From NCBI RefSeq assembly GCF_000934605.2, contig NZ_CP010897.2:1240001-1304000 (forward strand): DNA of 64,000 bases, read 5' to 3'. The position numbers were made by a program, and so were the translations under genes. Source of the stretch: Pandoraea vervacti (GTDB lineage: Bacteria; Pseudomonadota; Gammaproteobacteria; Burkholderiales; Burkholderiaceae). Shown here in pieces: positions 34,411 through 43,047 of this stretch. A model generated the notes under the pieces. It had not been told where the DNA came from. It saw nothing but the letters and a program-made list of their open reading frames with translations, and searched no databases. Numbering within the stretch: position 1 is the stretch's first letter; every line of letters starts with the position of its first letter.

Positions 34411-35715
34411 TTACGCAATCGTCCCAAAGGCGTCGCGCGCCGCGTCGAGCGTCGCATCGATGATCGCGTCGTCGTGCGTGGCGGACACGAAGCCCGCTTC
34501 GAACGCGCTCGGTGCGAGGTAGACGCCCCGATCGAGCATCGCGTGGAAAAACTTGTTGAAGCGCGCCACGTCCGACGTCGTGACTTCGGCGAAGCTTTGC
34601 GGCACGCTGGCGCGGAAATACAGCCCGAACATGCCGCCGACGCTGTCGCCGGAGAACGCCACGCCCGCGGCCTGCGCGGCGTCGACCAGTCCGGTCACGA
34701 GCTTCGAGGTGCGCTTGGCCAGATCTTCATAGAAGCCCGGTGCCTGAATCAGCTTGAGCGTGGCCAGACCGGCGGCCACCGCCAGCGGGTTGCCCGAGAG
34801 CGTGCCGGCCTGATAGACGCCGCCGAGCGGCGCCAGATGCGACATGATGTCGCGGCGTCCGCCGAAGGCCGCGGCAGGCATGCCGCCGCCGATGACCTTG
34901 CCCAGGCACGTGAGGTCGGCCGTGATGCCGTAAAGCGCCTGCGCGCCGCCCAGTCCGACACGGAATCCGCACATCACTTCGTCGAAGATCAGCACGGCGC
35001 CGTGTGCCGTGCACAACTCGCGCAATGTCTGAAGGAAGTGGCGCGAGCCGCGCACGAGGTTCATGTTCCCGGCAACCGGCTCGACAATCACCGCGGCAAT
35101 CTCGCTGCCCTGACCCGCAAACAGTTCACGCAACTGATCGACGTTGTTGTACTCCAGCACGAGCGTGTCGCGGGTGACTTCCTGCGGCACACCGGCCGAG
35201 GACGGTGCATTGCGCGTCGAATCGGCGAACGTGAGCAGGCCCGAGCCGGCCTTGACCAGCAGGCTGTCGGCGTGACCGTGATAGCAGCCTTCGAACTTGA
35301 CGATCTTGTTGCGGCCCGTGAAGCCGCGCGCCAGACGCAGCGCGCTCATGGTCGCTTCCGTGCCTGAGGACACCAGACGCACTTGCTCGATGGACGGCAC
35401 GAGACGGCAGATTTCCTCGGCCATCACGACCTCGGCCTGCGTCGGCGCGCCGAAGCTGAAGCCTTGCGACATGGCCGCCTGCACGGCAGCGACGACTTCC
35501 GGATGCAGGTGACCCACGATCATCGGTCCCCACGAACCGATGTAATCGATGTAGCGCACGCCCTCGGCGTCCCACATGTAGGGACCTTGCGCGCGGGCGA
35601 TGAAGCGCGGTGTGCCGCCCACCGATCGGAAGGCACGCACGGGCGAGTTCACACCGCCGGGAATGGTTTGCTGGGCGCGCTCGAAAAGTGCGGCATTGGT
35701 CGTGGTTTCGGACAT
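34411..35715 (-). CDS. hemL: Glutamate-1-semialdehyde 2,1-aminomutase HemL
   Basis: A 434-residue PLP enzyme converting glutamate-1-semialdehyde to 5-aminolevulinate, the C5 route to heme. PLP Lys273 is in LGKVIGGGMP; Asp245 in LIFDEVMCGFR and the N-terminal PGGVNSPVRAF are family marks. The ATG chosen matches the usual N-terminus; the 11-residue longer frame is not conserved-looking. Presence of hemL implies glutamyl-tRNA reductase (hemA) elsewhere. Confidence 0.95.
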   Translation of the reverse strand: MSETTTNAALFERAQQTIPGGVNSPVRAFRSVGGTPRFIARAQGPYMWDAEGVRYIDYIGSWGPMIVGHLHPEVVAAVQAAMSQGFSFGAPTQAEVVMAEEICRLVPSIEQVRLVSSGTEATMSALRLARGFTGRNKIVKFEGCYHGHADSLLVKAGSGLLTFADSTRNAPSSAGVPQEVTRDTLVLEYNNVDQLRELFAGQGSEIAAVIVEPVAGNMNLVRGSRHFLQTLRELCTAHGAVLIFDEVMCGFRVGLGGAQALYGITADLTCLGKVIGGGMPAAAFGGRRDIMSHLAPLGGVYQAGTLSGNPLAVAAGLATLKLIQAPGFYEDLAKRTSKLVTGLVDAAQAAGVAFSGDSVGGMFGLYFRASVPQSFAEVTTSDVARFNKFFHAMLDRGVYLAPSAFEAGFVSATHDDAIIDATLDAARDAFGTIA

Positions 35716-35864
35716 GGGTTCAGCTCTGCGGCGCGACGGCCTATTCACCTTAATGCGTCGATTCTAGCGGATGGCGCCAAAGTCAGGGACTTCTCCCGGC
35801 GCGGGGCTTCTGTTAGATTGAGGGCACCTTTACTCAATGCCAAGGAAATTCAAGGCCCGTCGAC

Positions 35865-36290
35865 ATGTCCACCGCCAACTCGCAACGTCCTCCGATCACT
35901 GTCTCGTCTCTCGACCTCGATCGCCTTTACGCGGTCATCGAGAATGCGCCGCGCACGGCCCTGCCGTATGTGGAGGCACTCGAAACAGAGCTCGCCCGTG
36001 CGAGCGTCGTCGATCCGGAGCAAATGCCGGCCGACGTCGCCACGATGAATTCGGTGGTGCGCTATCGCGATCTCGCCACGCATCAGGAGCATCGCGTAAC
36101 GCTCGTGTATCCGCAGCATCTTGCCGCCACCGAAAACGGTATTTCGGTGCTGGCGCCGGTCGGCAGCGCATTGCTGGGCCTGCGCGTCGGCCAGTCGATT
36201 CATTGGCAGGTGCCGGGTGGCCACCTGATCGAGCTCGAACTGCTCGGCATCGATTACCAGCCGGAAGCCGCTGGCGAATATCACCGCTGA
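35865..36290 (+). CDS. rnk: Nucleoside diphosphate kinase regulator Rnk
   Basis: A 141-residue member of the Rnk/GreA-GreB C-terminal family. A short N-terminal coiled coil (about 14-45) precedes an FKBP-like domain (about 50-135: VATMNSVVRYRDLATHQEHR, then LVYPQHLA and VLAPVGSALLGLRVGQSIHW). Rnk binds RNA polymerase near the secondary channel and influences nucleoside diphosphate kinase levels in other Proteobacteria. It is a stand-alone gene. Two mutually exclusive hairpins follow it (36311-36341) without a T run. Confidence 0.9.
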   Translation: MSTANSQRPPITVSSLDLDRLYAVIENAPRTALPYVEALETELARASVVDPEQMPADVATMNSVVRYRDLATHQEHRVTLVYPQHLAATENGISVLAPVGSALLGLRVGQSIHWQVPGGHLIELELLGIDYQPEAAGEYHR

Positions 36291-36460
36291 TTCATCTCTG
36301 CGCAGCATCATTGGGAGATTCGGATCTCCCGAGTCTCCCAAGCCTCCTTCCTGTTTTCTTCCGCTCCGCCTTCTTCCGTTTCGTCTTTTCGCTCGTGCAC
36401 TCCAACGTTCCAAAGTCGTGCCGGTCCTGCGCCGTCCCGGAAATTTGATGCGTTAAGCGC

Positions 36461-37063
36461 TTAGCGACGCAACCAGCCGCGCGCAATCGGCCACGCCATC
36501 AGGCGTCGATAAATGCCTTCGAGGATCGCCGTGACGATGCGGCTCGTCTCCCTTGCGCTGGCAGTGCGCATGATGAGCGCGGTCACGATCGACACGACCA
36601 GCGCGCCAAACATGTCGACCGGCCAATGCACGCCGAGGTAGATGCGCGCCCAACACACCGGCAGCGCACAAATGAGCAGCAACTTGCCCAGCAGGCGCGG
36701 TGTGCGTGCGGCCGTGCCCATGAGGACGAACGCGGCCGTGAACAGGATCGCGCCGTGGTTGCTCGGAAACGCGCTCGTCGGCGCATGCGGCAGCAGATTC
36801 GTGCCGAGCCCGACAACGAACGGGCGGGGTTCGAACCACGCCAGTCCGATAACGAAGTTGATCAGCAACACGAGACCGATGCCCAGCAGGCCATGAACGC
36901 CGCCCTCACGGTCGCGGCCGCCCGCGAGCCAGAGCGTGACGAGTCCGACCGGCAGCAGCAGGATCAGATATTTGGCCAGAAAGACGGCGAGGGCCAATTC
37001 GCCTTCGCTGACGGTCGGCGAGGCATTGATGGCCAGGAAGAGGGCGCGATTGAGTGAATCCAT
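36461..37063 (-). CDS. PAP2-family phosphatase, probable undecaprenyl-diphosphatase
   Basis: A 200-residue integral membrane phosphatase with five or six helices and the PAP2 signature in three parts: the K-x6-RP-like segment (WFEPRP), PSNHG (about 100-104), and the final R-x5-H-x3-D (RIYLGVHWPVD). The topology resembles BcrC/YbjG enzymes that recycle undecaprenyl diphosphate at the outer face of the inner membrane. The start at 37063 has GGAG only three bases away. It is divergent from the mgtA leader. Confidence 0.86.
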   Translation of the reverse strand: MDSLNRALFLAINASPTVSEGELALAVFLAKYLILLLPVGLVTLWLAGGRDREGGVHGLLGIGLVLLINFVIGLAWFEPRPFVVGLGTNLLPHAPTSAFPSNHGAILFTAAFVLMGTAARTPRLLGKLLLICALPVCWARIYLGVHWPVDMFGALVVSIVTALIMRTASARETSRIVTAILEGIYRRLMAWPIARGWLRR

Positions 37064-37279
37064 GAACTCCGGGGTTTTCGAATACCTGCCGGACGTTCGG
37101 GACACTGCCGGTAAGCGCACGGGGAAGTCCCGGCGCGACAGCGGGCCGTCGGCCGCCGGCCGGCGGTTTGTGACGATTGGATGACAGATTCTGGCCGAGC
37201 CGTCGCGCGGAGGAAAGTGCCATCTGTCATCATTTTGTAACACCTTGAATTGTCACTTTTCTTTCGACGCTCTCGGAGG

Positions 37280-37316
37280 TAGAATCGCGCCGTCATAGCT
37301 CTCAGGAGGTCCTTCC
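37280..37316 (+). promoter_or_regulatory. mgtA leader promoter -10 and strong ribosome binding site
   Basis: TAGAAT (37280-37285) is a good -10 with only a weak -35 (TTTTCT near 37257), as expected for an activated promoter. AGGAGG (37304-37309) is an ideal ribosome binding site seven bases before a GTG at 37317. Confidence 0.5.
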
Positions 37317-37379
37317 GTGGACAGTAGTTCTAGTGGTAGTTGCCGGTCGACCGAAGTCGACATCACCACCGCGAGTTAG
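37317..37379 (+). CDS. Candidate Ser-rich leader peptide upstream of mgtA
   Basis: A 20-codon frame starts with GTG at 37317 behind AGGAGG and encodes (M)DSSSSGSCRSTEVDITTAS. Five of its first seven codons are Ser, and these are AGT or TCT, codons that are scarce in this GC-rich genome. The frame folds: GTCGAC-CGAA-GTCGAC (37346-37361) inside a longer stem, and GCGAGTTAG, which includes the TAG stop, pairs perfectly with 37402-37410. That geometry suits control by ribosome stalling, as with other leader peptides of Mg2+ transporter genes. This is inference; no family is known to me. Confidence 0.5.
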   Translation: MDSSSSGSCRSTEVDITTAS

Positions 37380-37410
37380 TCCCCCGGGATCTTCCCAGCC
37401 GCTAACTCGC
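37371..37410 (+). promoter_or_regulatory. Leader hairpin containing the leader-peptide stop codon
   Basis: GCGAGTTAG (37371-37379) and CTAACTCGC (37402-37410) form a perfect 9-bp stem. A ribosome finishing the leader peptide would cover its left arm and free the right arm. Confidence 0.55.
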
Positions 37411-37658
37411 ATCGTCGGGTTGGCGCGCACCTCAGACGTACCGTTCGTTTGTCCTGCCCCTTTCGCCGCAATATCTGCGCGACGAGAGGCGTTTTTGGAC
37501 CTTGGCGATAGCGTCCGTCTTTCGTAGCACGCTCCCTTATTGGTTTTACGTCTGCCGCTCGGGCTGTCCCGTCGTGCGCGTGTGTTCGCGTGGTTTTTCT
37601 TGGAAACGCGATCGCAACGCCCGCGTCGGACGGATGCCGCGCGGCCGGGAGATTCATC

Positions 37659-37862
37659 GTGTTCCGTTACTCCATGACCCTGCGCGGAGGCAATCCGCAA
37701 GCCCTGATGCTGCCGCCCGAGTGCCTGCATCACTATCACGTCGATCCGCATGCCGACGCCGCACAGGCCAATGCCATGGCTGCGCGTCCCGGTGCGGTGG
37801 GGCGTGCCGCGCAGTGGCTGCGCGCGTTCGTGCGCAACCCCGCGCAGACCCGGCACGGCTGA
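37659..37862 (+). CDS. Hypothetical 67-residue protein upstream of mgtA
   Basis: A GTG start at 37659 has CGGGAG seven bases upstream. The 67-codon frame shows the strong G/C bias at third positions seen in real genes here. The product is basic and His-rich in the middle (CLHHYHVDPHADAAQ), with an amphipathic C-terminal helix (RAAQWLRAFVRNP). It has no signal peptide. It ends 83 bases before mgtA and may be co-transcribed, possibly a small accessory protein or part of the leader control. I do not recognise the family. Confidence 0.55.
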   Translation: MFRYSMTLRGGNPQALMLPPECLHHYHVDPHADAAQANAMAARPGAVGRAAQWLRAFVRNPAQTRHG

Positions 37863-37894
37863 GGCCGCGCCCCCGTCGTTTTCATCGTCATTCC

Positions 37895-37925
37895 GGGGGC
37901 GCCGGCGCCAACGCCGGCGTCCCCC
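37895..37925 (+). promoter_or_regulatory. GC-rich hairpin directly before mgtA
   Basis: GGGGGCGCCGGCG (37895-37907) pairs with 37912-37925 (one bulged T) around a CCAA loop, only about seven bases before the mgtA ribosome binding site (AGGA, 37934). There is no T run. It could hinder ribosome access or serve as a Rho or processing signal. Confidence 0.5.
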
Positions 37926-37945
37926 CGCCATTCAGGATGTATCCG

Positions 37946-40696
37946 ATGCAACAAGCTCTCACGCTCAGCGAGCGACTGATTGCGGTGCTTGGCGCGCGCC
38001 TCGGCCTGCGCTTTTTCCGTCGCCGCGACATGCTCGAAACCCTCGATGCGCCCGCGCACGGCCACGAGGCACCACCGGGTCTGCTTCAGGCGGCCCGCGA
38101 CACCGGGCCGGATTTGCTCGCCCGCCTGCGCACCACGCGCAGCGGCCTGTCCGATGACGAAGCCGCCACGGTGCGTGCCCACGTCGGTCTCAACGAAGTC
38201 GAGCATGAAAAGCCGCTGCCCTGGTGGCGTCATCTCTTTCACTGCTACCGCAACCCGTTCAACCTGTTGCTCACTGCGCTGGCCGCCGTGTCTTACGCGA
38301 CCGACGACACCGAGGGAACGATCATCATTGCATCGATGGTGATCATTTCCACGGTGTTGCGATTTGTGCAGGAAGCCCGTTCGAACAAGGCCGCGGAAAA
38401 GCTCAAGGCCATGGTGAGTACGACGGCGACGGTGTTGCGACGCGAGTCGCCGGCACACGCCGCCACCGAGTCGGACACGGTGCGTCAGATCGCGCCGGTG
38501 GGCCGCATGGGGCGGGAGGTCGCGTTGGCCGAACTGGTCCCGGGCGACATCGTGCTGCTCGCCGCCGGCGACATGATTCCGGCCGACGTGCGCATTCTCT
38601 CGGCAAAAGACCTGTTCGTCTCACAATCGGCGCTCACGGGCGAAGCGTTGCCCGTCGAGAAATTCGCGCACCCCTGCGAGAGCGGTGGGAGCAATCCGCT
38701 CGCATACGACAACCTCGCCTTCATGGGGACGAACGTCGTGAGTGGTTCGGCCACGGCGGTGGTGGTGACCACGGGCGGGCGCACGTTCTTCGGCTCGCTC
38801 GCCGAACGGGTGACGGCGCAGCAGCCCACGGTGACCTCCTTCCAGCAAGGGGTGAATCGCGTGTCGTGGGTGCTCATTCGCTTCATGCTCGTGATGACGC
38901 CCATCGTTCTGCTCATCAACGGTTTCACGAAGCACAACTGGCTCGAAGCGTCGCTTTTCGCCTTGTCGGTTGCCGTGGGGCTCACGCCCGAAATGCTGCC
39001 GATGATCGTCACGGCCACGCTCGCCAAGGGCGCCGTCGTACTCTCGCGCAAGAAGGTCATCGTCAAGCGGCTCGATGCGATCCAGAACTTCGGCGCGATG
39101 GACGTGCTGTGCACCGACAAGACGGGCACGCTCACGCAGGACAAGATCTGTCTGGAGCGTCACACCGACGTGTGGGGGAATTTCTCCGAGTACGTGCTCG
39201 AGTACGCCTACCTCAACAGCTTCTATCAGACCGGTCTGAAGAACCTGCTCGACGTGGCCGTGCTCGACCATGCCGAGATGCACCAGCGCCTGGACGTGGT
39301 CAATCGTTATCGCAAGATCGACGAAATTCCGTTCGACTTTCAGCGTCGCCGCATGTCGGTGGTCGTGAGCGAGAACGGCGATCACCATGCGCTGATCTGC
39401 AAGGGCGCCGTGGAAGAGGTGATGGCGGCGTGCAATCGCGTTCAGCACGGCGCGAACATCGAGCCGCTCACGCCCGACGTGCTCGCGCGCCTGCGCCGCG
39501 TGACGGCCGACCTGAACGCCGAGGGGTTGCGCGTGGTGGCCGTCGCCACGCGTCACCTGCCGCCCGTGCGCGAGCGATACAGCGTGGCGGACGAAAGCGA
39601 ACTCGTGCTCGTGGGCTACATCGCCTTCCTCGATCCGCCCAAGGAGTCGACGTCGCCCGCATTGGCGGCGCTCGCCGCGTCGGGCGTGCACGTCAAGGTG
39701 CTGACCGGGGACAACGATCTCGTGACGGCCAAGGTCTGCCGCGAAGTCGGTCTGACGGTGACCGGCTGCGTGCTGGGCGACGACATCGAGGCGATGAGCG
39801 ATGCCGAACTCGCGCAGACGGTCGAGCGCGCAAACGTCTTCGCGAAGCTCACCCCGGCACACAAGGAACGCCTCGTTCGCATGCTGCGTGCAAATGGCCA
39901 CGTCGTGGGCTTCATGGGTGACGGCATCAACGACGCCCCGGCGCTGCGTGCCGCCGACATCGGCATCTCCGTGGACACGGCGGTGGACATTGCCAAGGAA
40001 GCGGCCGACCTGATCCTGCTGGAAAAGAGTCTGATGGTGCTGGAGCAGGGCGTGATCGAGGGGCGTCGCACGTTCGCCAACATGCTCAAGTACATCAAGA
40101 TGACGGCCAGCTCGAATTTCGGCAATGTCTTCTCGGTGCTGATCGCCAGCGCGTTCCTGCCCTTCCTGCCGATGTTGCCGTTGCAGTTGCTCACGCAGAA
40201 CCTGCTCTACGATCTGTCGCAGACGACGATTCCGTTCGATCACGTCGATAGCGAACAACTCACGCATCCGCAGCGCTGGAACCCTGCGGACCTGTCGCGC
40301 TTCATGGTGTTCTTCGGTCCTATCAGCTCGATCTTCGACGTGTTGACGTTCGTGGCGATGTGGCACCTCTTCGGCGCGAACAGCGCGGAGCATCAGACGC
40401 TGTTCCAGTCCGGCTGGTTCGTGGAGGGGCTGCTCTCGCAGACGCTCATCGTCCACCTGATCCGCACGCGCCGTCTGCCGTTCATCCAGAGTCGCGCTGC
40501 GTGGCCCTTGCTGCTGATGACGGGCGCGGTGATGCTCATCGGCATCATGCTGCCGATGTCGCCATTCGCCGAGACGTTCCGGATGCAGGCATTGCCGCTC
40601 GCCTATTTCCCGATGCTCGCCGCGATCCTGCTGGCCTACGCCGTGCTTACCCAGTTGATGAAGGGCATATTCGCACGACGTTTCGGATGGCAGTAA
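37946..40696 (+). CDS. mgtA: Magnesium-translocating P-type ATPase
   Basis: A 916-residue P3B-type ATPase that imports Mg2+ across the inner membrane. Phosphorylated Asp391 lies in CTDKTGTLT. Other marks are TGEALPVEK (actuator), KGAVEEV, and the hinge GDGINDAPALRAADIGIS. About ten membrane helices are present, and the last six form the MgtA-type C-terminus (FFGPISSIFDVLTF). The ATG at 37946 has AGGA eight bases upstream; a longer frame through the leader is not used. The gene follows a complex leader and is probably Mg2+ controlled. Confidence 0.96.
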   Translation: MQQALTLSERLIAVLGARLGLRFFRRRDMLETLDAPAHGHEAPPGLLQAARDTGPDLLARLRTTRSGLSDDEAATVRAHVGLNEVEHEKPLPWWRHLFHCYRNPFNLLLTALAAVSYATDDTEGTIIIASMVIISTVLRFVQEARSNKAAEKLKAMVSTTATVLRRESPAHAATESDTVRQIAPVGRMGREVALAELVPGDIVLLAAGDMIPADVRILSAKDLFVSQSALTGEALPVEKFAHPCESGGSNPLAYDNLAFMGTNVVSGSATAVVVTTGGRTFFGSLAERVTAQQPTVTSFQQGVNRVSWVLIRFMLVMTPIVLLINGFTKHNWLEASLFALSVAVGLTPEMLPMIVTATLAKGAVVLSRKKVIVKRLDAIQNFGAMDVLCTDKTGTLTQDKICLERHTDVWGNFSEYVLEYAYLNSFYQTGLKNLLDVAVLDHAEMHQRLDVVNRYRKIDEIPFDFQRRRMSVVVSENGDHHALICKGAVEEVMAACNRVQHGANIEPLTPDVLARLRRVTADLNAEGLRVVAVATRHLPPVRERYSVADESELVLVGYIAFLDPPKESTSPALAALAASGVHVKVLTGDNDLVTAKVCREVGLTVTGCVLGDDIEAMSDAELAQTVERANVFAKLTPAHKERLVRMLRANGHVVGFMGDGINDAPALRAADIGISVDTAVDIAKEAADLILLEKSLMVLEQGVIEGRRTFANMLKYIKMTASSNFGNVFSVLIASAFLPFLPMLPLQLLTQNLLYDLSQTTIPFDHVDSEQLTHPQRWNPADLSRFMVFFGPISSIFDVLTFVAMWHLFGANSAEHQTLFQSGWFVEGLLSQTLIVHLIRTRRLPFIQSRAAWPLLLMTGAVMLIGIMLPMSPFAETFRMQALPLAYFPMLAAILLAYAVLTQLMKGIFARRFGWQ

Positions 40697-40730
40697 CGTA
40701 GGGACTGTCACACGAGAATAGCGAAAGCCA

Positions 40731-40763
40731 AGCCAGCGGCGAGTCGCTCACCGCTGGCATTTT
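40731..40763 (+). terminator. Terminator of mgtA
   Basis: GCCAGCGG (40732-40739) pairs with 40751-40758, with a small inner GAG/CTC stem, followed by ATTTTGTT. It lies 35 bases past the mgtA stop. Confidence 0.8.
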
Positions 40764-40814
40764 GTTGCCGATCCCCGGTCCCGGGGCGACGTTCAACGAA
40801 CGCTCGAGCGGCGA

Positions 40815-41318
40815 TCAGTCGTCCACCCAGCGGCCCGACGGGCGGTCGAAATGCTGCGAGCGAGGCGCGAAGACATCGCGCGCGTCGTCGAGTTCCAGCG
40901 TGACCTCAAGTGCGCCGTCGTTATCGCGCCTGGCACTGTCGATGGGGTCGTTGCAGCATAGCCAGAGCGTGACGTCTTTGGGCATGCCGTCCACGCGGAA
41001 CGACTTTTGGTTGCCGATGAGGAAGGGCTCGCCGGTCTCGCCGAAGCGCCCGACCAGCTGCCCCATGAGGGCGTCGTGACCGTGATACGGATACGCCTTG
41101 TCGCCCGAGACCTTGTGCAGATACGTCGCGCCGGAGTTCGGCGTGCGGCCGTTGGCATCGCGCCGCCCGAACTTGCGGTCGTCGGTGCGCGTGCACCATT
41201 CGCCCTCGGCGCGCAAGATCACTTTCGGTGCGTTTTGCGCGCCGATCCTGTATCCGGTGTCCTGCCAGCCTTCGGTGGCATAGACCTTCATGCGCTTGTT
41301 GATGCGATCTGTCGTCAT
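40815..41318 (-). CDS. LecA/PA-IL-like galactose-binding lectin
   Basis: A 167-residue protein resembling the Ca2+-dependent galactophilic lectin LecA of Pseudomonas, but longer (LecA is about 121). The similarity is in the C-terminal half: the ALMGQLVGRFGETGEPFLIG strand pair and NDPIDSARRDNDGALEVTL. The latter lines up with the LecA calcium and sugar loop (Asn-Asp ... Asn-x-Gly). No signal peptide is visible, as in LecA, so it would be cytoplasmic or released without Sec. GGAG lies six bases before the ATG. A helix-turn-helix gene lies upstream on the same strand. Sugar specificity is not predictable. Confidence 0.65.
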   Translation of the reverse strand: MTTDRINKRMKVYATEGWQDTGYRIGAQNAPKVILRAEGEWCTRTDDRKFGRRDANGRTPNSGATYLHKVSGDKAYPYHGHDALMGQLVGRFGETGEPFLIGNQKSFRVDGMPKDVTLWLCCNDPIDSARRDNDGALEVTLELDDARDVFAPRSQHFDRPSGRWVDD

Positions 41319-41422
41319 GACACGCTCCATTGTTGACGGGGGGCCAAAAATGGATTGCCGACGCGCCGCGGGGGGAGACTGGGTCGGCACTTCACCTGCT
41401 TATGTCGCTACGCGAATCGCGG

Positions 41423-41998
41423 TCAGTTCGAGTGTAGTCGTATCGATTGCCCCTTCGACACCGATCCACGGAGGCCGCACTCCAAACGCGCATCCGAAGG
41501 GGCTTCCCCACGGCCGTCCCCATGCGCTTCGATACGACGTCTGGGCGAGACGACGATGCCCAGCTCCGCGTAGAGCTCGTCGAGCGCTTCGCGCGTGCCC
41601 ACGAGCAGCGCCGTCGTCTGTGCGCTGATATCCGTGATGAGGCTGACCAGCGTCTGACCCTGACACGTTTCGCGCGCGGCGACGAACTGCGTCGAAGTCA
41701 GCGCGGCGAGGGTGGCGAACCGTTCGGCCTGCACGAGACCGTTGATCTGGAAGACCGGTTGCGCGGCGCCCGTGGCGCGGCGCGCGAGGTGCACATTCAC
41801 GCCGTCGCAGTGCGCGCCGAGCGCCGCGAACAACTTGTCTCGTCCTTGCGCGCCGAGCGCGCACGGGTCGCCGTGCACCCAGCGCGAGATCGTGTTGCCC
41901 GTGATGCCGGTTGCGTATGCGAGCCGTGCCAGTGTGGTGCCGGAGAGCTTGATCAGCAAACGGGCGACGGTGCGGTGACGCTGTTCGATGTCATCCAT
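41423..41998 (-). CDS. Helix-turn-helix protein of unknown family
   Basis: A 191-residue protein with one apparent helix-turn-helix near the N-terminus (about 20-44: TLARLAYATGITGNTISRWV), similar to Cro/XRE-type readers. The rest (about 60-160) is mixed alpha/beta without a recognised domain. The last 30 residues are basic and polar and probably disordered. It lies 104 bases upstream of the lectin gene on the same strand and could regulate it. I do not recognise close relatives, so function is open. Confidence 0.65.
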   Translation of the reverse strand: MDDIEQRHRTVARLLIKLSGTTLARLAYATGITGNTISRWVHGDPCALGAQGRDKLFAALGAHCDGVNVHLARRATGAAQPVFQINGLVQAERFATLAALTSTQFVAARETCQGQTLVSLITDISAQTTALLVGTREALDELYAELGIVVSPRRRIEAHGDGRGEAPSDARLECGLRGSVSKGQSIRLHSN

Positions 41999-42050
41999 AA
42001 CGAGTGTCCTGCCATGAGGGGGAGTCGGCGCAGCGGCATGAAAGTGGCGC

Positions 42051-42932
42051 TCAGAACGCCATCGTCACTTCGAGTTGCGCGTCGATATCCTTGCGAAGCC
42101 CGGCCGAGCACGGCATGAGCGGTCGGCGAACCGTCTCCGAGCACAATCCGAGCGATGTGAGGGCCGCTTTGATGGCGACGGGGTTGGGCTCGGCGAACAG
42201 ACGCCGGATCAGTGGCTTCATGCCGTTGAATAGCGTGTTCGCATGCTCCATGTCGCCTTCGCGTACGTAGCGGACCAGCTTCAGATACAGGTCGGGCCGA
42301 ACGTGGGCCGCCGCCGAGATGCAGCCGACTGCGCCCGCTTGCAGCGCGGGCAGGATCTGCATGTCGTCGCCGCACAGCACGCGCATGGTCACTTGCGATG
42401 GCAGGTGCGTGAGGGGATGCGCATCGCACTCCTTGATCGCGGCGAACGATTCGTGCGACGCCAGTTCGCGAATCGTCTCGACACCGAGCGTGACGCCGGT
42501 GCGCAGCGGCACGTTGTAGAGCACGAGCGGCTTGCGCGTACCTGCGGCGAGCGTGCGGTAGTGCCAGAGAATGCCCTCCTGCGATGGGCGAAGGTAATAC
42601 GGCGGCGGTACGAGATATCCGGCGAGCGGCAAGTCGTCCAGACTGCGGATCTGCCGCGCGGCATTGGTCGTATCTGCGGCGCCCACACCGGCGAGCACGG
42701 GGGCGTGGCCGTGGGCGAGATGGCAGGCTGTCTCTACGAGCCAGCGCCGCTCGTCATCGTGCAGGAGTGTGCCTTCGCCCGTGGTCCCCGCGACGACGAG
42801 GCCGTTCACGCCGGCCGCGAGATAGTAGTCGACCAGACGGGCAAAGGCGTTGTGATCGATCTGGGCGCCATTGGCGCCGGTCATGGGCGTGACGAGCGGA
42901 ACCCACACGCCTTCGAAGTTGGCAGTGTTCAT
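42051..42932 (-). CDS. DapA-family aldolase (4-hydroxy-tetrahydrodipicolinate synthase type)
   Basis: A 293-residue TIM-barrel aldolase of the DHDPS/NAL superfamily. Schiff-base Lys167 is in SFAAIKECD, Tyr139 in LVLYNVPLRTG, and the pyruvate-binding TTGEGTLL is at 50-57. True DapA condenses pyruvate with aspartate semialdehyde for lysine. Paralogs act on other oxo-acids, and no other lysine gene is nearby, so it may be a paralog. It sits on the minus strand upstream of the HTH gene. Confidence 0.85.
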   Translation of the reverse strand: MNTANFEGVWVPLVTPMTGANGAQIDHNAFARLVDYYLAAGVNGLVVAGTTGEGTLLHDDERRWLVETACHLAHGHAPVLAGVGAADTTNAARQIRSLDDLPLAGYLVPPPYYLRPSQEGILWHYRTLAAGTRKPLVLYNVPLRTGVTLGVETIRELASHESFAAIKECDAHPLTHLPSQVTMRVLCGDDMQILPALQAGAVGCISAAAHVRPDLYLKLVRYVREGDMEHANTLFNGMKPLIRRLFAEPNPVAIKAALTSLGLCSETVRRPLMPCSAGLRKDIDAQLEVTMAF

Positions 42933-43047
42933 TGTCGGAGAAGCGGTAGCTGTCGATATCCCGCGACGTGCGTCGCAGAGGTCGGTCAGCGAGTTGGCGA
43001 ATTAGCGAGTTATGGAATTGGCGCGAAGCGCCGCGAATGCGCCCGCC

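Noticed and set aside
36311..36341. Terminator of rnk
   Set aside because: Two alternative hairpins (GGGAGAT/ATCTCCC and TTGGGAGA/TCTCCCAA) are present, but the following sequence is C-rich rather than a T run.
38621..40711. A 696-codon open frame antisense to mgtA
   Set aside because: It is the GC-rich mirror of a highly conserved P-type ATPase; its translation is His/Arg/Glu-rich with no domain and no ribosome binding site.
41447..42118. Plus-strand 223-codon frame over the HTH gene
   Set aside because: Arg/Glu-rich shadow; the minus strand shows a helix-turn-helix and a clearer gene layout.
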